13,619 nucleotides of DNA, from contig CALPOS020000041.1 of the NCBI GenBank assembly GCA_943325255.2, forward strand, positions 1 to 13,619. Reading direction: 5' to 3'. Below the pieces are notes generated by a model. The model saw only the letters and a program-made list of their open reading frames with translations, was not told the DNA's origin and made no database searches. The first letter of the stretch is position 1. The number at the start of each line of letters is the position of its first letter. This stretch comes from Sphingobacterium thalpophilum. GTDB lineage: Bacteria; Bacteroidota; Bacteroidia; Flavobacteriales; Flavobacteriaceae. Shown one piece after another: positions 7,239-13,619 of the stretch. A program made the translations under genes and the position numbers.

Positions 7239-7613
7239 ATGGAAGTTACAGGAAAAATTAAAGTGGTTGGAGCAGAACAACAAGTAAGTCCAACATTTAG
7301 AAAGAGAGAGTTAGTGGTTACAACAGATGAGCAGTATCCACAAAGTATAATGATTGAATTTGTTCAAGATAAAATTGATTTGTTAAATAATCTAACAGTT
7401 GGTGAAAATGTAAAAGTTTCAATCAATTTAGGTGGGAGAGAATGGGTTAACCCACAAGGAGAAACGAAATATTTTAATTCAATAAAAGGGTGGAGAATCG
7501 AAAAAATGCAATCAGAAGCAGCAGTAAGTTCTGTTCCGCCAATGCCAGCTGCAGAAGCATTTGAACCGGCAACAAGCTTTACCGAAGAAGAACATGATGA
7601 CTTGCCATTCTAA
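7239..7613 (+). CDS. DUF3127 family protein, OB-fold-like, with SSB-like acidic C-terminal tip
   Basis: A 124-residue protein of the DUF3127 family common in Bacteroidota. Residues 1-90 form a compact beta-rich domain: MEVTGKIKVVG, a KRELVVTT strand, SIMIEFVQDKIDLL, GENVKVSINLGGREW and YFNSIKGWRIEK. This pattern is what one expects of a single OB-fold nucleic-acid-binding domain. A Pro/Ala/Glu-rich flexible linker follows (about 91-114), then a strongly acidic tip ending EEEHDDLPF. This closely resembles the DDDIPF-type tail by which bacterial SSB proteins recruit repair and replication enzymes. The protein is shorter than a canonical SSB. It is probably co-transcribed with the flavin reductase 21 nt upstream and is followed by a terminator. 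Single-stranded DNA binding is an inference from domain layout, not shown by the sequence. Confidence 0.85.
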   Translation: MEVTGKIKVVGAEQQVSPTFRKRELVVTTDEQYPQSIMIEFVQDKIDLLNNLTVGENVKVSINLGGREWVNPQGETKYFNSIKGWRIEKMQSEAAVSSVPPMPAAEAFEPATSFTEEEHDDLPF

Positions 7614-7645
7614 AGCAAAGGAGTAAGTAGTCAAATAAAAAAACC

Positions 7646-7684
7646 AAAATCAGAGATTAGTATGCGCTATTTTCTGATTTTTTG
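7646..7684 (+). terminator. Intrinsic terminator after the DUF3127 gene
   Basis: AAAATCAGA (7646-7654) pairs with TCTGATTTT (7673-7681), and the T run continues to 7683. The hairpin starts 33 nt after the DUF3127 stop codon. It separates the flavin reductase-DUF3127 pair from aat. Confidence 0.75.
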
Positions 7685-7715
7685 TTTAGTAGATTGTCAT
7701 TAATTCGATTCAATT

Positions 7716-8357
7716 ATGTATCGCTTAACAAGTGAGTTGTATTTCCCGCCAGTTGATTCTGCTTCAACAGAAGGAATACTTGCATTCGGTGGTAACTTAT
7801 CTCCGGAGCGATTGATGTTGGCATATCGTAGCGGTATTTTTCCATGGTTTAATATTGACGAGCCCATTATTTGGTGGTCACCTAATCCGAGAATGGTGTT
7901 GTTTTTAGACGAAATTAAAGTCTCAAAAAGCATGAGAAGCCTATTAAATCGGAATGTTTTCAAAGTGACCTTTAACCAAAATTTTTCTGCCGTTATTAGA
8001 AATTGTCAAAAGATTGTTCGGCCGGGGCAAGACGGCACATGGATTTCCGAACAAATGATAAGTGCGTACGAAAAACTGCACGAACTGGGCCATGCAATGT
8101 CGGTTGAAGTTTGGCAAGATGAAGTATTGGTTGGCGGTTTGTACGGTGTTGATTTAGGAAATGTCTTCTGCGGTGAAAGTATGTTTTCTAGGGTTTCTAA
8201 TGCGTCGAAAGTGGCGTTTGTTTCGTTAGTGAACCATTTGAAGTCAAATCAATATCAATTGTTGGATTGTCAAGTTTATAATGAACACCTTGCTAGTTTA
8301 GGATGTCGTGAAATTCCAAGAGAACAGTTTGTTGATATTTTGAAGGGGAATTTGTGA
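7716..8357 (+). CDS. aat: Leucyl/phenylalanyl-tRNA-protein transferase
   Basis: A 213-residue cytosolic enzyme that transfers Leu or Phe from charged tRNA to proteins with N-terminal Arg or Lys, creating N-degrons read by ClpS for ClpAP proteolysis. Family motifs occur in order: GGNLSPERLMLAYRSGIFPWF (25-45), WWSPNPRMVLF (53-63), GTWISEQMISAYEKLHELGHA (107-127), SVEVWQDEVLVGGLYGVDLG (129-148), FCGESMFS (151-158) and LLDCQVYNEHLASLGCREIPRE (182-203). Asp184 and Gln186 occupy the positions of the active-site Asp and Gln of E. coli Aat. Length is close to the usual 200-240. ATG 7716 gives the typical short N-terminus. A terminator lies upstream, so the gene probably has its own promoter, though I see no clear -7 box. 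It converges with tag, stops 4 nt apart. Confidence 0.97.
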   Translation: MYRLTSELYFPPVDSASTEGILAFGGNLSPERLMLAYRSGIFPWFNIDEPIIWWSPNPRMVLFLDEIKVSKSMRSLLNRNVFKVTFNQNFSAVIRNCQKIVRPGQDGTWISEQMISAYEKLHELGHAMSVEVWQDEVLVGGLYGVDLGNVFCGESMFSRVSNASKVAFVSLVNHLKSNQYQLLDCQVYNEHLASLGCREIPREQFVDILKGNL

Positions 8358-8361
8358 GAAT

Positions 8362-8925
8362 CTATTTCTTTCTTTTCCAGCAATCAGCCACGTGATCGTT
8401 TACCATTCCGATGGCTTGCATATGCGCATAGACGACTGTGGAACCAACAAATTTAAAACCTCTTTTCTTAAGATCTTTGCTAATTGAATCTGAAATGGAA
8501 GTAGTAGCTTGAATGTCCCTCAAAGATTTGAGGTTGTTTACAATTGGCTTGTGATTTACAAATCCCCAAATATATTTTGAGAAACTTCCAAATTCTTCTT
8601 GTACTTTCATAAAAGCAATAGCATTAGAAATGCTGCCTCGGATTTTTAGTCGATTCCTAATAATTCCGGCATCGAGTAACAATTGTTGCACTTTGTCTTC
8701 GTCATATTGTGCTACTTTTTGACATTCGAATTGGTCAAATGCACTGCGGAAGTTTTCTCTTTTACGCAAAATGGTGTGCCAACTTAGACCCGCTTGAAAA
8801 GTTTCTAAGACTAAGAATTCAAATAGCGTCGCATCATCATATACTGGATTTCCCCACTCGTTGTCGTGATAATCTCGGTATAAATCATCTTTTTCGCACC
8901 AAGCACATCTTATCTTTGAGTCCAT
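8362..8925 (-). CDS. tag: DNA-3-methyladenine glycosylase I
   Basis: A 187-residue base-excision-repair enzyme that removes 3-methyladenine from alkylated DNA. Start ATG 8923-8925 gives MDSKIRCAWCEKDDLYRDYHDNEWG, which aligns with the N-terminus of E. coli Tag. The frame is open further upstream to 9072, but that extension lies inside the transporter gene and has no Tag homology. Zinc-binding residues match: Cys7 and His20 at the N-terminus, and His178 and Cys182 in NDHVADCW at the C-terminus (Cys4, His17, His175 and Cys179 in E. coli). The central LETFQAGLSWHTILRKRENFRSAF segment (helix-hairpin-helix superfamily core) and the GFKFVGSTVVYAHMQAIGMVNDH block are also typical. It begins 5 nt after the transporter stop and is the second gene of that operon. 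It converges on aat. Confidence 0.97.
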   Translation of the reverse strand: MDSKIRCAWCEKDDLYRDYHDNEWGNPVYDDATLFEFLVLETFQAGLSWHTILRKRENFRSAFDQFECQKVAQYDEDKVQQLLLDAGIIRNRLKIRGSISNAIAFMKVQEEFGSFSKYIWGFVNHKPIVNNLKSLRDIQATTSISDSISKDLKKRGFKFVGSTVVYAHMQAIGMVNDHVADCWKRKK

Positions 8926-8930
8926 ACTAA

Positions 8931-9575
8931 TTAGCTGTTTATATATTTTTCGATGAGGTAATGTCCAAGGTAAATTAATGGAGTTAGTAAAACAGCGATG
9001 ATTAATTTCACAAAATACCCAGTAAAAGCGGATACGATAAAAACATCCGTTGTCATTTTTCCGGTCATCCAAAAGGCAATTCCCAGCACAATGAAACTAT
9101 CAAAAAGCTGCGAAATTACGGTTGAACCTGTGCTTCGCAACCAGATCATCCTATTGCCTGTTCTGTTTTTAACAAAGTGAAAAATCGTGACATCGATGAG
9201 TTGTGAAACTAAAAATGCGGTAATGCTGCCGACAATAATCCACATACTTTGACCAAACACTGCTGTGAATTGGCTATCGGTAATCAAATTCTCTCCCTGA
9301 ACAGCTGGGATTCTTAAGGCAACGTATAACAATACAAAACAATAAGCAATCAAAGTAGCAGTGATTAAGGAGAGCTTTTTGACCCCTTTTTCTCCGAAGT
9401 ACTCATTGATTAAATCTGTGGTAATAAATACAATGGGCCACGGAAGAATTCCGATGCTCATGACTGCATCACCAACATGGATGAGTTTTCCGCCAATGAG
9501 TTCAGCCACAATCGCATTAGTAATAAATATACCTGCGAGTATAACATATACAATGTCTTTCTTAGATTTAAACAT
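8931..9575 (-). CDS. yhhQ: Queuosine precursor transporter, YhhQ/VUT family
   Basis: A 214-residue integral membrane protein with about six hydrophobic segments (roughly 8-28, 38-54, 67-88, 108-128, 152-170 and 178-205). Family signatures are present: LPWPIVFITTDLINEYFG (44-61), SQLIDVTIFHFVKNRTG (124-140) and STGSTVISQLFDSF (148-161), including the conserved polar and acidic residues within membrane segments. Proteins of this family import preQ0/preQ1, precursors of the tRNA nucleoside queuosine; the E. coli member is YhhQ. ATG 9575 is the natural start, preceding the first membrane helix with a Lys-rich N-terminus. tag follows 5 nt downstream, giving a two-gene operon; I see no obvious functional link beyond nucleobase chemistry. 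The terminator of the next operon lies upstream. The family call is firm; the exact substrate is inferred from the family. Confidence 0.92.
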   Translation of the reverse strand: MFKSKKDIVYVILAGIFITNAIVAELIGGKLIHVGDAVMSIGILPWPIVFITTDLINEYFGEKGVKKLSLITATLIAYCFVLLYVALRIPAVQGENLITDSQFTAVFGQSMWIIVGSITAFLVSQLIDVTIFHFVKNRTGNRMIWLRSTGSTVISQLFDSFIVLGIAFWMTGKMTTDVFIVSAFTGYFVKLIIAVLLTPLIYLGHYLIEKYINS

Positions 9576-9620
9576 GATTAAAATTAGTAAAAGGAAGGGT
9601 TTATATTCACTTTTTTGTAA

Positions 9621-9658
9621 AAAAAAACCTCGAGTCAGTAAAGAAACGAGGTTTTTTT
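9621..9658 (-). terminator. Terminator of the five-gene exported-protein operon
   Basis: A perfect 12-bp inverted repeat with arms 9621-9632 (A7 then CCTCG) and 9647-9658 (CGAGG then T7), and a 14-nt loop. It begins 13 nt past the stop codon of the 325-residue protein gene. The A/T flanks on both sides make it formally bidirectional, but only the minus-strand operon ends here. Confidence 0.9.
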
Positions 9659-9671
9659 CTGGCAGAATCGA

Positions 9672-10649
9672 TTAACGACCCCAACCAATAATATTATAAA
9701 CTTGGGTTTTTGGCTGACCATTACCAAAGGCAACACCCACATCTCTCCATGCTTTTATTGCATCTCTTTTAAGATTAACTTCTGTTTCTAATTTGTAGTT
9801 CCATTCTCGTTTGTCAATCTCTAAAACACGTTTGCCAATTTTATCATTAAGGGCTTTCGCATCTTTGTAGCATGATGCTTCAGGATCTATTGAGGCCAAG
9901 ATTGCCCCGACTTCATTGGCAGTTTCCCATGATTGATTTGCATTCCATTTACTATTAGCATCAGCCATTTTCACTTTACAATCTCTTTCAATTAACTTCT
10001 TGAACATTGGTCCAATTACAGTTAGTGTTTTGTTATAACATTCCGTACATTCTTCAGGAATAGAGGTCAATTTAAACATGGCCTCTTCATATTTGAATTG
10101 AGTGGCTAGACCATTTGCCTCATTGATAATTTGTGTGCAACGTGCATTGTAGAAGTCAATGATTTTAGTTTTGCCACTTGCAATAAAACTTTGAACACCA
10201 GCATCGTTTGGTTTAATATTTTTGATGGCATCCATATACGCTTTGTTTTCATTGATACCTACACCCTTTACAGTAACTGTGTGACTTGCATATTTTTTTC
10301 CGTCAAATCCATCTCCAATGTATAAGTTTACATTTAGAGTTAATGCAGTCATCGGAGGCGCTGTTGCTAGAATGTCTTTTGTAGCCACATCAATGTTTGG
10401 TGTAATAATGAATCTTGAAAGATATCCTGATCCAGAAATTCCATTAGCAGAGACAAGTTGATTCAACTTGTTAGATAACATATTGGCAGCGCCAGCAGGC
10501 AAACCTTCTATCTGTTCAGGGATATAGGGTGTAATGGTAATTCTACCTAGCGAACCAGCACTAGTAGACGATTCCTGCGCCAATGTCAAGTTAGCAAATC
10601 CCAATGCTGTAATCAAACAGAAAGCGATTTTTGTGATTAGATTTTTCAT
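9672..10649 (-). CDS. Exported Cys-rich protein of unknown function, last gene of the exported cluster
   Basis: A 325-residue protein with a signal peptide (about residues 1-24, cleavage after LTLA), so it is periplasmic or exported; there is no lipobox and no T9SS domain. The first half (about 35-145) is predicted to be mixed alpha/beta, with a helix NMLSNKLNQLVSANG, strands RFIITPNI and LTLNVNLYIGDG, then KYASHTVTVKGVGINENKAYMDAI. This arrangement recalls the CsgG/LPP20-type periplasmic folds. The second half is helical and contains Cys171, Cys201, Cys204, Cys224 and Cys260, including CTEC at 201-204. An EEAMFKLTSIPEEC segment looks like a TPR-type helix pair. I know of no functional description. 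It starts 12 nt after the DUF6175-like gene and ends the operon before a strong terminator. Function unassigned; the fold comparison is speculative. Confidence 0.85.
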   Translation of the reverse strand: MKNLITKIAFCLITALGFANLTLAQESSTSAGSLGRITITPYIPEQIEGLPAGAANMLSNKLNQLVSANGISGSGYLSRFIITPNIDVATKDILATAPPMTALTLNVNLYIGDGFDGKKYASHTVTVKGVGINENKAYMDAIKNIKPNDAGVQSFIASGKTKIIDFYNARCTQIINEANGLATQFKYEEAMFKLTSIPEECTECYNKTLTVIGPMFKKLIERDCKVKMADANSKWNANQSWETANEVGAILASIDPEASCYKDAKALNDKIGKRVLEIDKREWNYKLETEVNLKRDAIKAWRDVGVAFGNGQPKTQVYNIIGWGR

Positions 10650-10661
10650 GTGTCTTAATTT

Positions 10662-11621
10662 TTATTTTTCACCTAGAACAATAACTGCCTGCCCTAAACC
10701 TTTCATCATTAATTTATTTGGAATACTATAAGGTGCGTTTTTCAAGAAAGTTTGCAGTCCTTTTACGAAACCTCTTGCGTCAGTTGCTTTTCCAGAAGCA
10801 TCATAGAGCGGAATTCTAACTTGCTCGTACAATTGCATTCCTTCAGTTGAGTCACTTAAACTGTATCTTCCTTTAACGGTATTCGCAGTCATCCAATCTT
10901 CTATAATTGTTCCTAGCTCTTTACCATCAAATTCTTTTTCTAAATCGTCAGCCCAAGAATCGAATTTCTTGATGCGAACAATGATTTCGCGACCATTTTC
11001 GAACATGTCGTTGAAATGGTTTTGAAGCTGCGCGTTAAAATTATCGATGTGAGCTAAAACGGCTTCTTCTAAAAGGATTGGTAATTCAGAAGAAAACGAA
11101 GGAGCTCCTGTACCAGTGGCACTTGCGACTTGTTTGTCGGTATAAGCATCAAGGCCTTTCAAAGTAAAAGTAACCGATTTCTTTGGTCCTGTCGTATTGA
11201 TTGTATAAGTCAATTCAATGATGATATCTGCTTTTGCTACCTTTTTCAATTTATCGATTGGAGTTTCAGCGACACCGGCTCCTGATTTCGAACTTAACAT
11301 AGCGTTTTCTGCGCTTTCAGACTCTAATGTTTTGATTGCCGCCGCCATATCTTTGAGCGGAAAACCACGGTCTGCCATCAATCCATTGATTTTTGTTATC
11401 ACCTGTACTAAGCTAGCATTTTCTTGAAAGGCTTTTTTATAATTAGGATACTTAACTTCAGTACCTTGGTTATTGGCTTTATCCATGTAACCATTGGTAT
11501 TGCACCACACATCACTAGGAATAACCATAATCGTTGGTTTTTTAGCTTGTCCAAATGCAAGACTTACGAATAGAATCGCCAATAAGACGAAACTGCTTTT
11601 AATATTTATTTTTTTCATCAT
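10662..11621 (-). CDS. Exported DUF6175-like protein
   Basis: A 319-residue exported protein. The signal peptide covers about residues 1-24 (MMKKINIKSSFVLLAILFVSLAFG, cleaved before QAKK). The mature N-terminus PTIMVIPSDVWCNTNGYM is, from memory, the hallmark of a Bacteroidota family catalogued as DUF6175. Further conserved-looking blocks are NGLMADRGFPLKDMAAAIKTL (79-99), AKADIIIELTYTI (129-141), KKSVTFTLKGLDAYTDKQVA (147-166), GTGAPSFSSELPILLEEAVLAH (170-191), GREIIVRIKKFDSW (210-223) and KLMMKGLGQAVIVLGE (303-318). The nucleoside- or lipid-binding role sometimes guessed for such folds is not supported here, so no function is assigned. ATG at 11618 is an alternative start one residue later. 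It lies 13 nt after the 160-residue protein gene and 12 nt before the Cys-rich protein gene. The DUF number is from memory. Confidence 0.85.
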   Translation of the reverse strand: MMKKINIKSSFVLLAILFVSLAFGQAKKPTIMVIPSDVWCNTNGYMDKANNQGTEVKYPNYKKAFQENASLVQVITKINGLMADRGFPLKDMAAAIKTLESESAENAMLSSKSGAGVAETPIDKLKKVAKADIIIELTYTINTTGPKKSVTFTLKGLDAYTDKQVASATGTGAPSFSSELPILLEEAVLAHIDNFNAQLQNHFNDMFENGREIIVRIKKFDSWADDLEKEFDGKELGTIIEDWMTANTVKGRYSLSDSTEGMQLYEQVRIPLYDASGKATDARGFVKGLQTFLKNAPYSIPNKLMMKGLGQAVIVLGEK

Positions 11622-11634
11622 GCTTATTTATAGA

Positions 11635-12117
11635 TTATTTTGGAATGATGCCGTCGGCAATCAATTTTTGTTTCAATTCTGAGCGAAGTACACGAACGAT
11701 AAAACCATTGGTAACACTTCCTCTGCCTCTTTTACGATCACGACTTAATTTATCCAGAATTCGCTCATCTTTAAGTGAAATGAAATCTCTATATTCACCA
11801 CCGTCAGTGAAAAATTTATTGAAGTAATCTTCGTATTTTTCTTGAGCATTTACTTCATAAATTAATGGTCTTTGCTGACATTCTTGTTTTCCTTCTAGAA
11901 GTCCGAAAAAAAGGATGTCTCTTATGGCATTTTTCTTCGCTTGCTCTACCGCATCGCTTCGATTTCGTCCATTTCCCCATGCTTTCACCGTTTGTGAGCC
12001 ATCTCCTTCGACGCCCATACATTCGGTTTTATAACCATAATTACCTGCAAGTTTCTTCTGAGCCACAATCGACGGAATCGATATCAGAAAAGCAAGTGTT
12101 ATCAATAGTGTTTTCAT
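11635..12117 (-). CDS. Small exported protein, paralogue of the upstream neighbour
   Basis: A 160-residue protein with a signal peptide (about residues 1-19, cleavage SIVA before QKK). It is homologous to the 173-residue protein encoded immediately upstream. Shared positions are Tyr-x-x-Glu-Cys-x-Gly (Cys33), a Lys-Ala/Val-Trp motif (KAWGNG), QAKKNAI (59-65), a Phe-x-Gly turn, Cys80 followed by QRPL (82-85), FNKFFTDGG (99-107) and the terminal GII. The two conserved cysteines could form a disulfide in the periplasm. It differs in a basic stretch SRDRKRGRG (125-133) near the C-terminus. I do not recognise a characterised family. It sits 18 nt after its paralogue and 13 nt before the DUF6175-like gene. 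Function unknown. Confidence 0.85.
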   Translation of the reverse strand: MKTLLITLAFLISIPSIVAQKKLAGNYGYKTECMGVEGDGSQTVKAWGNGRNRSDAVEQAKKNAIRDILFFGLLEGKQECQQRPLIYEVNAQEKYEDYFNKFFTDGGEYRDFISLKDERILDKLSRDRKRGRGSVTNGFIVRVLRSELKQKLIADGIIPK

Positions 12118-12135
12118 TGTTTATTTTTTTTGAAA

Positions 12136-12657
12136 TTAGAAACCCGATGTTAAACCTTTGATAATTCCAGCTGCTTCAAGATCTTTTCGCAAAGCATCTT
12201 TGGAAACTGAAACTAGTACGCCAATTTTATATTCTTTACCCACTTTTACGCGGTCGCTAGCATCTACATTTCCGTCTGCAGATTCAGAGACATACTTCAT
12301 AAATTTCCCGCCTTCTTCAAAGAATGGATCAAAGAAATCTGCTTTTTCTTCTTCTATTCCAGGACTTGATGCCAAAGGTCTTTGAGAAGTACATCCTTGA
12401 CCACCACCTGAAAAACCTTTAAAGATAACGCCGTGTATAGCATTTTTCTTAGCTTGTGTAGTGGCTACTTTAGGATTTTTAGAATAAGACCAAACCTTAA
12501 TTAGGTATGTTCCATCTTTTCCAATGCCAGCGCATTCTATTTCGTAGCGCCATTCTCTTGTCGCTTTATCCGCTTTTCTTTGTCTTCCGGCTGATTGTGA
12601 GAACGTCATTGTGCTTATTAGCATAAACACCATTACAATTATATTCCTTGTTTTCAT
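12136..12657 (-). CDS. Small exported protein, paralogue of the downstream neighbour
   Basis: A 173-residue protein with a signal peptide (about 1-20, cleavage TFS before QSAG). The mature start is basic (GRQRKADKATREWR). The homologous core begins YEIECAGIGKDG (Cys42) and continues with KVWSYSK (54-60), TTQAKKNAIHGVIFKGF (67-82), Cys89 followed by SQRPL (91-95), DFFDPFFEEGGKF (107-119), a YVS segment and a C-terminal KEYKIGVLVSVSKDALRKDL strand-helix unit before AAGII. The QAKKNAI helix after an extended strand is reminiscent of LPP20-like domains, but the similarity is weak. A tandem duplication with the next gene is evident at the protein level; the two have diverged considerably, so it is old. 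It sits 19 nt after the 312-residue protein gene. Function unknown. Confidence 0.85.
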   Translation of the reverse strand: MKTRNIIVMVFMLISTMTFSQSAGRQRKADKATREWRYEIECAGIGKDGTYLIKVWSYSKNPKVATTQAKKNAIHGVIFKGFSGGGQGCTSQRPLASSPGIEEEKADFFDPFFEEGGKFMKYVSESADGNVDASDRVKVGKEYKIGVLVSVSKDALRKDLEAAGIIKGLTSGF

Positions 12658-12676
12658 TTTTATTAAATATTAAGTA

Positions 12677-13619
12677 TTATTTTCCTTTCTTTTGAACTAT
12701 AAGCATGCCTTCGTAGAAGTCCTTACCATTAACTTTTTTGAAATAGGTTTTCCCCCCAGCATTTTCCGGGTTTTCTTCGTCAGCACCAAAACGATTGTCC
12801 CAAATAGGATAAGAAGTATCAACTTTGATTGTTCCAACTGATACGTATTCGGTTTTCCCATTTTCATCTTGACGTTGCTCTAAGACATCAAACTTAGATT
12901 TGTCTGATAATCCTTCCTTTAAACCAATTTTTGCTGTAATTGGTTCACCGCTAAAAAGAGGTGTTTTTGTTTTGAACTCATCGTGATTTTTCTGAAGTTT
13001 TACAATGACAGCGTCCATAGCTTTCATAGTAGCTTTCTGAACGAGTTCAACTTCACTTTTTTGCGTAAATACAGATGATTGAACGTCTGCCCAAGAATCA
13101 TCCGCTCCTAAATAAACCAATTTAAAAATGTTGGTTTCGTCAAATAATTTTTTCTTCTCTGGAGTGATCGACGCGTCATCTGCCCAATAGTCATTATAGA
13201 ATCTTGCTGCAACTTCATCATTCCAGTCGAGCTTGTAAAGGTGGCCTTTAGTTTTCACAACATATCCCTTTCCTGCTACCGTTACACCTGCGGATGTAAT
13301 AGTTGCAGCTGTTGATATGTCGCCCAGACCAGCAGCGCCAGCAGCTTGTCCAAACGCGTTAAGCAACCCGCTTGCCTTTTTGGCGACTTCTTCTTTGGAA
13401 ACATATTTGAATTCATTTACAAGCACAAATGTCTTGCTGATTAATTCTTCTCCGGCATCTGCTAAAAGCGCCATTCCTCTTTGATCATTTTTTGACCGAG
13501 CAACATCTAAGGCAGAAGCATCATAGGTTCCCCGACTTTTAACTAATTCCATATTAAATGCACCCTTGGCAGATCTGTTAAACCATTTGGCAATAAATTT
13601 TTTTTGCAATATCATCTAA
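12677..13619 (-). CDS. Conserved protein of unknown function, first visible gene of the exported cluster; probably frameshifted, 5' end outside window
   Basis: The readable frame from ATG 13613-13615 encodes 312 residues, but an in-frame TAG (13616-13618) sits directly upstream and the protein has no signal peptide, unlike its four operon partners. Just upstream is an A8 tract on the coding strand (13598-13605). Removing one A joins this frame to an upstream reading LDDIAKK, giving LDDIAKKFIAKWFNRSAKG, which looks like continuous native protein. The true gene therefore probably extends beyond the window, and the start at 13615 is likely an artefact. Visible blocks include WFNRSAKGAFNMELVKSRGTY (11-31), DQRGMALLADAGEELISKTF (44-63), a Gly/Ala-rich hydrophobic region (82-117), GYVVKTKGHLYKLDWNDEVAA (117-137), a long charged helix (187-215) and a compact C-terminal beta domain (219-308: PITAKIGLKEG, KFDVLEQ, GTIKVDTSYPIWDNR). 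The family seems widespread in Bacteroidota, with no known function. Confidence 0.75.
13598..13605 (-). repeat. A8 homopolymer at the apparent frameshift
   Basis: Eight consecutive A residues on the coding (minus) strand, within the codons that would encode Ala-Lys-Lys. The frame before the tract (Leu-Asp-Asp-Ile-Ala) and the frame after it (Phe-Ile-Ala-Lys-Trp) are joined by an A7 version. It may be an assembly error, a true mutation or a slippery site. Confidence 0.7.

Noticed and set aside
7700..7963. 87-residue minus-strand frame opposite aat
   Set aside because: It is antisense to the conserved N-terminal motifs of Aat and is not a credible protein.
8926..9072. N-terminal extension of tag by 49 residues
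   Set aside because: The extension lies within the transporter gene and has no Tag homology. The zinc-ligand N-terminus begins a few residues after ATG 8925.
9576..9620. Promoter for the yhhQ-tag operon
   Set aside because: A TAATTTTA stretch occurs on the minus strand, but it deviates at the key final G and has no -33 element.
9361..9675. 104-residue plus-strand frame opposite the transporter
   Set aside because: It is antisense to a secure membrane-protein gene and runs through the terminator; its composition looks like a shadow frame.
11865..12161. 98-residue plus-strand frame opposite the exported paralogues
   Set aside because: It overlaps two well-supported minus-strand genes and shows no domain or signal features.
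1..13619. tRNA, rRNA, CRISPR array, insertion sequence or phage signatures
   Set aside because: Nothing in the intergenic stretches resembles cloverleaf genes, regularly spaced repeats, transposases or terminal inverted repeats with target duplications.

Overview
The window reads as chromosomal DNA of a member of the Flavobacteriia (phylum Bacteroidota), probably Flavobacterium or a close relative. The supporting signs are low GC content, absence of Shine-Dalgarno-led starts, TAnnTTTG-type -7 promoter elements, a TonB-dependent outer-membrane receptor, a secreted enzyme with a type IX secretion (T9SS) C-terminal sorting domain, and an Asp/Glu-rich DUF3127 protein. I see no tRNA, rRNA, CRISPR array, insertion sequence or phage gene.

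Layout. Bases 1-870 hold the 3' end of a TonB-dependent receptor on the + strand. It converges, with overlapping stop codons, on a small minus-strand lipoprotein (867-1292) whose second half looks like a Rieske domain that has lost its histidine ligands. Across a 164-bp divergent promoter region, greA and a HIT-family hydrolase gene run on the + strand and end at a terminator. An orphan membrane sensor histidine kinase (2375-3520) and a large secreted multidomain alpha-amylase (3655-6018) follow on the minus strand. The amylase has its own strong terminator. The 311-bp intergenic region 6019-6329 contains an AT-rich stretch, one perfect DnaA box and two near matches. To its right, on the + strand, lie a flavin-reductase-like protein, a DUF3127 OB-fold-like protein with an SSB-like acidic tip, a terminator, and aat (N-end-rule transferase).

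From 8362 to the end every gene is on the minus strand. A two-gene operon comes first: a queuosine-precursor transporter (yhhQ) upstream of tag (3-methyladenine DNA glycosylase I). Beyond a 12-bp-stem terminator is a tight five-gene operon (9672-13619, gaps of 12-19 nt). It encodes exported proteins of unknown function: two tandem paralogues, a DUF6175-like protein, a Cys-rich 325-residue protein and a 312-residue protein whose 5' end lies outside the window.

The five-gene exported cluster is the best candidate for an undescribed system. Its first gene appears frameshifted at an A8 run at the window edge: removing one A joins the reading frame to a sensible upstream peptide. Other points worth a second look are the DUF3127 SSB-like tip, the histidine-less Rieske-like lipoprotein, the hairpin plus U-run in the greA leader, and the possible origin-like DnaA-box cluster.
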